Source: Psoroptes ovis
Taxonomy: Eukaryota; Arthropoda; Arachnida; Sarcoptiformes; Psoroptidae
Reading direction: 5' to 3'
NCBI GenBank assembly: GCA_002943765.1
Contig: PQWQ01000003.1
Span: forward strand, 248,001-312,000
DNA: 64,000 nt
Positions 60,415-64,000 of this stretch are shown here, piece after piece. A model generated the notes under the pieces. That model was not told the DNA's origin and did no database searches. It saw nothing but the letters and a program-made list of their open reading frames with translations. The translations under genes were made by a program, and so were the position numbers. The first letter of the stretch is position 1, and every line of letters begins with the position of its first letter.

Positions 60415-60496
60415 TTAGCCTGTCCAGAAAATTCATTCGGCTTAATTCCGATAGAGTTGCTCATGAAAATCGGCCAGAACTTTTTGGACAACATAA
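60415..60496 (-). mobile_element. Mariner-type MITE copy 20 (family A, inverted)
   Basis: After TA, TTAGCCTGTCCAGAAAATTC then a reverse-complement family A interior (CGATAGAGTTGCTCATGAAA), ending GAACTTTTTGGACAACATAA and TA. Confidence 0.83.
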
Positions 60497-60984
60497 TATA
60501 AGAAAAATTTTCAAAAATTAATCAATCAAAAAAAATGATTGAACTTTGATTTTGATTGATTTGTGTTCAAACGGCTGCCATGTGTGTGTCTGTATGTCTT
60601 TTGAAATTACCATTTGAATTCAATTACATTCAAGCACATTGTTTTCTCGTTGAAAATATTTCATTTTTTAAAATTTTCAAAATTTTTTAAATTCCAAAAA
60701 ATGAAATTTTTTAAAAAAATCATCGTGATTGAAACATTAATTAAAATCATTATTATTTGATTGTTGTTGTTGTTGTCGTTGTTGTTCTCATTTGTTGCTG
60801 TTGTTCTCGTTCTTGTTGTTGTCGATAGTGTCATTTTTGATGAAATAGAAAATGAAACATTGAAAGACAATGAATATTTGATTATTTTTGAAATTTTTGG
60901 ATGAATTTCGTCCGAAGAAATGTCATCTTTCTATATGAATATTTCTATGTGATTTGACAATGAGTAAAGTAATTAATCGATTCA

Positions 60985-61064
60985 TAGGGTTGTCCGAAAA
61001 ATTTCTGCCGATTATATCGTAGGAAATCATTAGAAAATCGGCAAGAACTTATCGGACAACCTAA
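60985..61064 (-). mobile_element. Mariner-type MITE copy 21 (family B, inverted)
   Basis: TAGGGTTGTCCGAAAAATTT at the left, interior GATTATATCGTAGGAAATCA, right end GAACTTATCGGACAACCTAA then TA. It is the reverse orientation of the copies at 1192 and 31716. Confidence 0.85.
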
Positions 61065-62704
61065 TAGAACAATGAAAAATTCATTTTTCTCATTTTTCAA
61101 ATTTTTCAAATTTTAATTTTTCATTCATTTATGCATACCATTTCAATAGTATTATTTTGATTTTTAAAAAGGTGATAAATATTCTTAACATGAATAATAA
61201 TTATTGTTATTATTATTATGATAATAATAATAATAACTACTGTTTATTATAAATTATAATTACGATTATTCATTTAAAATGAATGAATATTTTGGCATTG
61301 TTTTCACTTTCAAAGCGAATGAATTCAAATTACAAATGAATGGTTATGAATGACACCGTGTAAAAACACAATATTCAGTGTTGTTTGGCGTGGAAATTTG
61401 CCATTTTTTTCAGCTCAAAAAATTCAAATTTAAATGAATTTTGAATTACGAACACTCGGAATTTCAACTCATCCTTTGCGGCCCCAGCAAAACTCAAAAT
61501 TACCCAAAATAACACCGAAAAAATGCCATTCAAAAGTGATAAATTATTTTGAAATGCATTCAAATTTCTGTTCCAGTTATTTATGATGATTTGAAAGAAT
61601 TTCTCATAGAAATAAATGAAATTTCTCCACATTTAAAAAATCATTTCCAGAAAACGTTTTCGGGCACCAACAACAAACACCTGCCCACATTGGACACTTT
61701 TCGCATTTCTCTCCTGAAAATTTCTCCTGGCAAAACACAGAATTCTAATGACGATGATGATTCAAATTATTTCAAATTATTTCAATTCGAAATAATGATT
61801 CAGAAATTCACGGATTGTGGACTTTGATTTTCCCAGAATCATTTCTATTTTCATTTCTCGGATTTTTTTGATTTACAATTAAAATTCAAATCACGAATGA
61901 TAAATGAAATGAATTGAATTGAATGAATGAATAAATTCTTTCATTTAAAAATGAACGAATCAATGAAATTTTTGGGCCAAAACTATAGTATTTCAATCAA
62001 TCAATGCTAAATACGAATACATTTATATGTAGCATTGATTCGTGGAATCGAAAAAATCATGGAAAAATCAAGGAAAAATATTTTACTTTGTTCAAAAAAA
62101 TTCAAAAATCAAAAATCTAATATTCATTGCTCTCTTTGTGTGTGTTAAACTGTTAAACTGTCATAACAGTGATAATCAAATGATCAAAATATTGGTTCAG
62201 TTTTTTTTCCACCTTTAAACCTTTAAACCATAAGGTTTGCTTGAAATTTTTGAATGAATATCTTCGCCAGGAGAAAATCTGGATCAAATCGAAATTTCAA
62301 ATCCGAATTAATTCAAAATTCACCGAGATTTACCATGATTCACCCGTGATTTACCATCAACAAACAACGAACAAATGAAATCAAATCAATGTCATCAAAT
62401 CACCAAAAATCATTGTCATCAAATAACCTAACTATAGTCATCAAATCATTGCATGGTAATGTAAAATTTCCGGTTATTATTTTTCTGAACATTGATTTCT
62501 CTTGTTGTTGTTGTTTCATTTTATTTATTTGTTTCCATTGAAAAACATATCAAAAATGTGTTCAAAAAATGTTCAATGTTTTTTGACAAGGTTCAACGAT
62601 TATTATTCGCATTATTATGATTTCTATTATATCATTCAATAATTCAATTGAGGTGTGGTATTTGGCTGTTTTATATTTGTTTGTCATTTGTTTTTTTTTC
62701 ATTA

Positions 62705-62784
62705 ATAGGTTGTCCGAAAAGTTCATTCGGCTTAATCAATAGAATTGCCCATGAAAATCGGCCAGAACTTTCCGGACAATCTAA
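62705..62784 (-). mobile_element. Mariner-type MITE copy 22 (family A, inverted)
   Basis: An 80 bp element from ATAGGTTGTCCGAAAAGTTC to GAACTTTCCGGACAATCTAA, then TA. The interior GGCTTAATCAATAGAATTGC is a reverse-complement family A core. Confidence 0.85.
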
Positions 62785-62941
62785 TATTTATTTCATTGAA
62801 TTATTATTTTGGGCTTTATTTATTCATTTTATTGTCATTCATTCATTCATTATATTGAATTCTATTGAATTTTATTTGATTTGATTTGTTTTTTTATTAT
62901 TTTCATTTATTATTATTTGATAATGATTTAGATTTATCCAA

Positions 62942-63033
62942 TGATAATAATCGTAATGATAATAATGAATAATAATAAATAATAATGATAATAATAATAA
63001 TGATAATAATAATAATGATAATAATAATAATGG
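62942..63033. repeat. AAT / GAT compound microsatellite
   Basis: Alternating AATAAT and GATAAT units over about 90 bp. The Tyr/His-rich frame on the minus strand is an artefact of this repeat. Confidence 0.88.
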
Positions 63034-63869
63034 ATTACAAAAAATGATAATTCAAAAGATAATTTTTTAATGGTAATTATAACGATTCGAATATTCAAAT
63101 ACACACACACAGACAAACACACCTGATTTGTGTGAAATGAAATAATAACAAAAATGAAAAGAATTGATGATTGAATAGAATAAATGTGTTTGTTGTATCA
63201 TTGTCGTATTTTCCTGTTGAATAAATGATTATTTTATCAATTAATTATTATTATCACATAATCATCTCGAAGAATAATCGCAGAAATTATAGTCTGATAA
63301 ATTTTTTGAATGTCTCAGCTTGTTTATTTTTGATATTTTTCAAAATGTCGCAATTCTTATCAAATTTAATTAATCAAATTTTGAAAATTTTCTGAGTAAT
63401 AATGTGATGACCATTGAATAATTGATTGTACTGGACTCAAATTGTTATCGTATTTTTTTTTTATCAATTTAAACCGTTTTATCATTCAAAATTTCAATTA
63501 AATTTTTGTTTAATCGAAAATTTTAATCAAAAAATTGAATCTTGGATTAATCTTGAAATCTTAAATTAATCTTAAATCAAATAAAATCCATATAATTGAA
63601 AATTTTAAAAAATGTCTGATACAGAAACCAATATTATCATTCATTCAATATTATTAAATCATTGATCATTCAATCATATACTTCAATATTAATATTATTC
63701 AATATCATTCATTCATTGAATAATCAAATATCAAATCCAAATTTAGAAAAATCATTTTCCCTCGCCAATTTTCATCACCAGTATGAATTCATTCATTAAT
63801 GAATTACATTTGAAATGAATTTGAATTTGAATTTCCCCTCTTTTTTTACCCCATTATTTCCAAAAATAG

Positions 63870-63974
63870 AACACAAGTGGAAACAATAAACGTAACACAA
63901 AAATACCAGAAATAATCCAGACATCTGATAATAATAATCATAATATCAATGGCAATAATCATATCAATGAATGA
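63870..63974 (+). CDS. Weak candidate terminal exon at the window edge
   Basis: After a pyrimidine-rich stretch and AAAATAG, a 34-codon frame reads NTSGNNKRNTKIPEIIQTSD followed by an Asn/His-rich end and TGA. A 34 bp piece at 63747-63780, bounded by TTTAG and a CCA|GTATGA donor, would join in phase and add KIIFPRQFSSP. I do not recognise the product, and Asn-rich peptides arise readily here by chance. Confidence 0.2.
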   Translation, partial: NTSGNNKRNTKIPEIIQTSDNNNHNINGNNHINE

Positions 63975-64000
63975 TAATCATAATAATCATAATATCAATG

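Larger units (their letters stand above)
52544..64000. other. Intergenic or intronic DNA to the window end
   Basis: No confident gene across about 11.4 kb. It holds seven MITE copies listed separately, many ATC/GAT, CTG and AAT tracts, repeated AAGGTA/TACCTT motifs between 53.0 and 56.5 kb, and a weak terminal-exon candidate at the right edge. The open frames here are short and repeat-driven. Confidence 0.5.

Noticed and set aside
1..64000. tRNA, rRNA, CRISPR arrays and bacterial operon signals
   Set aside because: Both strands were read for tRNA B-box-like GGTTCGA motifs, rRNA-like sequence and regularly spaced repeats; none was found. The window is eukaryotic, so Shine-Dalgarno sites and CRISPR arrays are not expected.

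Overview
The window is very AT-rich eukaryotic DNA. It has short spliceosomal introns (about 56-85 bp, with GTAAGT-type donors and AG acceptors), many trinucleotide and dinucleotide microsatellites, and metazoan genes. The protein repertoire (STAT5/Stat92E-type STAT, secreted phospholipase A2, CDK5RAP3, IMP3, DOHH, cytosolic glutaminyl-tRNA synthetase and a multi-domain mannose-6-phosphate receptor) together with the base composition and compact introns suggest an arthropod. My best guess is an astigmatid mite of the dust-mite type (Dermatophagoides-like). This was judged by eye only, without any database search.

Layout. 1-22168 has no gene I can model with confidence. It holds simple repeats, nine copies of a roughly 80 bp mariner-type MITE and one plausible first coding exon (17562-17660). 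22169-27212 (+) is a six-exon STAT gene whose last exon encodes a long His/Asn/Ser/Thr-rich tail. 27213-34634 is intergenic with four intact MITE copies and one decayed one, including an inverted pair. 34635-36395 (+) is a four-exon phospholipase A2 with an N-terminal membrane anchor. 36780-43023 is a compact block of conserved genes: CDK5RAP3 (-), IMP3 (+), DOHH (-) and QARS (-). CDK5RAP3 and IMP3 share a 193 bp divergent promoter region, IMP3 and DOHH converge with 77 bp between stop codons, and DOHH lies 257 bp downstream of QARS. 44742-49557 (+) is a cation-independent mannose-6-phosphate receptor-like gene with about nine lumenal repeats. 49558-64000 is mostly intergenic, with eight more MITE copies and some splice-site-bounded coding-like pieces that I could not assemble into a gene.

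The genes do not form an operon. IMP3 (ribosome biogenesis), QARS (tRNA charging), DOHH (hypusination of eIF5A) and CDK5RAP3 (UFMylation and ribosome-associated quality control) all bear on translation, so their clustering is notable but may be chance. The mobile content is dominated by one MITE family. It is absent from the 20.6 kb gene-dense stretch 31796-52449 and from the STAT coding region. No tRNA, rRNA, CRISPR or autonomous transposase gene was seen.
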